A program made the position numbers and the translations under genes. DNA of 64,000 nt from Lanius collurio (taxonomy: Eukaryota > Chordata > Aves > Passeriformes > Laniidae), in contig JACBWW010000003.1 of assembly GCA_020086605.1 (NCBI GenBank), positions 53,181,302-53,245,301 on the forward strand, read 5' to 3'. The first letter of the stretch is position 1; each line of letters begins with the position of its first letter. Below are positions 48,339-64,000 of the stretch, piece by piece. Below the pieces are notes generated by a model. The model made no database searches, was not told where the DNA came from, and saw only the letters and a program-made list of their open reading frames with translations.

Positions 48339-49862
48339 AGATTGCCTGCTTACAAAGAAATGAGGTATAGAAAGGCTTGCTGGTCTTCTGGGCATCGGCA
48401 CTAAACCCTCTTGCTGTGACATTAACAGAGCTCCTTTTGGGGTGGCAATAATTACAGAGCACCCCAAATACAACTCATCAAAATGCGAGAGTTCAAAACA
48501 TTTTTAAAGTGCTTATTTTCTTAACAAATTGGAATGGCATCTTCCTGACCCAAATCACTGCTTCTGTTTTCATTCTTAAATGTAAAGAAATATATAAATA
48601 AACAAAGGACTACAAAGAAATAAACAACTGGAATATTTCAATTTAAAAATACTTGTATTTGAAATGCTAAAACCATTTTGGAGCATGAGCAGCACTTGTA
48701 TTTCAGAAGCAGGTTTTTGTGTATTACCCTGCCCCATGAATGCCTAGGAACACCACTACACTTTACTTCAGGTGTCAGACCTCCATGAGGGAATTTCTCT
48801 ATATATTTGCACTTCCAAAACTAAAAAAAAAAAAAAAAAGGAAAAAGAGAAGCCCATACTTTGATTTCAAATAAGCCAGTTTGTTAGAGGCCAAATTCCT
48901 GCACTGCAAGCACCAACATGCTTTCTTGCTTTCAGTCAACACTGCTTCTACCCTCAGAACAAAGCTACATCTGGATGCTTAGCTGCCAAGTGGCACCGCT
49001 GCCTGCAGCAGGGATTTGCACAGGCTCTGGCTGTCCCACCACAGGACCACCAGGCTGGCCATGCTGACTGCCCTGGGGTGCTCTGCCATCCATGGGCAGG
49101 GACAGTCAGGATGTGCCTCTCCAAGCACAACACACATGTGGCTCTGCAGCCCTGCTGTGCATGCTTGTCCCTGTGCTCCATGTCACTGCTTTGCTCCTCC
49201 ACAGTAATGCTCCTCTCTCCCTTCCAGGCAAGGCTGATTGCCTTTAAAACACAGGTCCCCAGCCAGAAGGATCTACCCTCTCATCTGACTCCTTGGCAGT
49301 TCTCCAGTTTTCCAGCTGTCCCAAGGAGTTGTGCTCCTTAGTGGCTCCACAGTGGCTACTACTGGCTTGGGGAAAACAGGAAAAAAAAGTCAGTAGTAAA
49401 TGAGAAACATTAATACTTCAGTTCTGTCCTGTTTGTGCTCAGTTTGTTTCTGAACCTGCATTTTCTCCCAGCGAGATTCCAGCGTTTAACTGTGCAGGGA
49501 AAAAGGAATGAAAATTGTATTGACAATCAAATGCATAAAGGAAAGAAATGGCAGCTCTGAAATATTCACAACCAACACAATTTTGATTAAAGAAAGAACT
49601 CTGTTTTTAATAGGGTTTTTTTTTTGATCATTAAAAAAGTTTAAACCTGCATAGCAATCATTTCAAAAATAATTATTTAATGTTCCATAATGAAACTGTA
49701 CACGACCTAGTCTCAGCGACAGCAGCCTGCCGGCGGTTCGGCGCAGTCCGGAGCAGCGGGCCCTGGCACCGGGACGCGGCTGGCGGGGTCGGGCGCTCGC
49801 TGTCGGCGGCACAGTCTGGCTCCCACCTGGGTGAGGGCGGCTCGGCCCCCTCAGCAGCGTCC

Positions 49863-64000
<14,138 letters not shown>

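Larger units (their letters stand above)
44455..49862 (-). other. EXT1: Inferred long EXT1 3' UTR
   Basis: The stretch after the EXT1 stop codon has no coding signature on either strand. The first 150 bases are very CpG-rich, then composition turns AT-rich. Minus-strand ATTAAA hexamers at 49681-49676 and 49611-49606, and an AATACA at 49521-49516, could support short 3' ends within 200-360 nt of the stop. The lower end has an AATAAA at 44477-44472 followed by a GT-rich tract, which looks like a strong distal poly(A) site. That would give a UTR of about 5.4 kb. A long EXT1 3' UTR of similar size is, as I recall, annotated in human. The interval contains an antisense CR1, a C35 run, an A17 run at 48823-48839 and hairpin repeats. 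Boundaries are inferred, not seen in transcripts. Confidence 0.5.

Noticed and set aside
48821..48840. A17 tract as the tail of a processed pseudogene
   Set aside because: Sequence upstream shows no gene-like reading frame or recognised mRNA, and no flanking duplication is visible.

Overview
This window looks like nuclear DNA from a bird. Coding sequence is sparse, introns are short compared with mammals, and CR1 LINE fragments recur throughout, ending in the repeated ATTCTATG-like tails typical of avian CR1. Very old MIR/L3-like scraps and one LTR with ERV architecture add to this. The order of bird cannot be fixed from the sequence alone; a songbird or other neoavian is plausible.

Only one protein-coding gene is recognisable: the 3' half of EXT1 (exostosin-1, a heparan sulfate co-polymerase subunit) on the minus strand. 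Seven consecutive coding exons, equivalent to human exons 5-11, run from 63010 down to the stop codon at 49863. Each has canonical AG/GT borders, and their lengths (133, 119, 96, 90, 161, 172 and 186 nt) match my recollection of the human exon lengths. They encode the residues equivalent to human 429-746, which include the whole C-terminal GT64 glycosyltransferase domain with its DED metal-binding motif. The N-terminal cytoplasmic tail, transmembrane anchor and GT47 domain (exons 1-4) lie beyond 64000.

Below the stop codon, a long AT-rich stretch ends at an AATAAA (minus strand, 44477-44472) followed by a GT-rich tract. I infer that the EXT1 3' UTR can run about 5.4 kb, to about 44455. If so, it contains an antisense CR1 insertion and a run of 35 identical bases (C on the plus strand, G in the transcript).

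Positions 1 to about 44450 appear to be an intergenic desert. This fits the sparse interval that flanks the 3' end of EXT1 in other vertebrates. I found no convincing coding exon there. Open frames are short, lack domain signatures, and are explained by chance, microsatellites or CR1 remnants. The interval holds a (ATCC)19 array, a GATA/GGTA array, several CR1 fragments of different ages and orientations, a probable solo LTR, ancient MIR/L3-like pieces and two CpG-bearing GC-rich patches of unknown nature. No CRISPR array, operon, rRNA or tRNA gene, or novel multi-gene system was seen.
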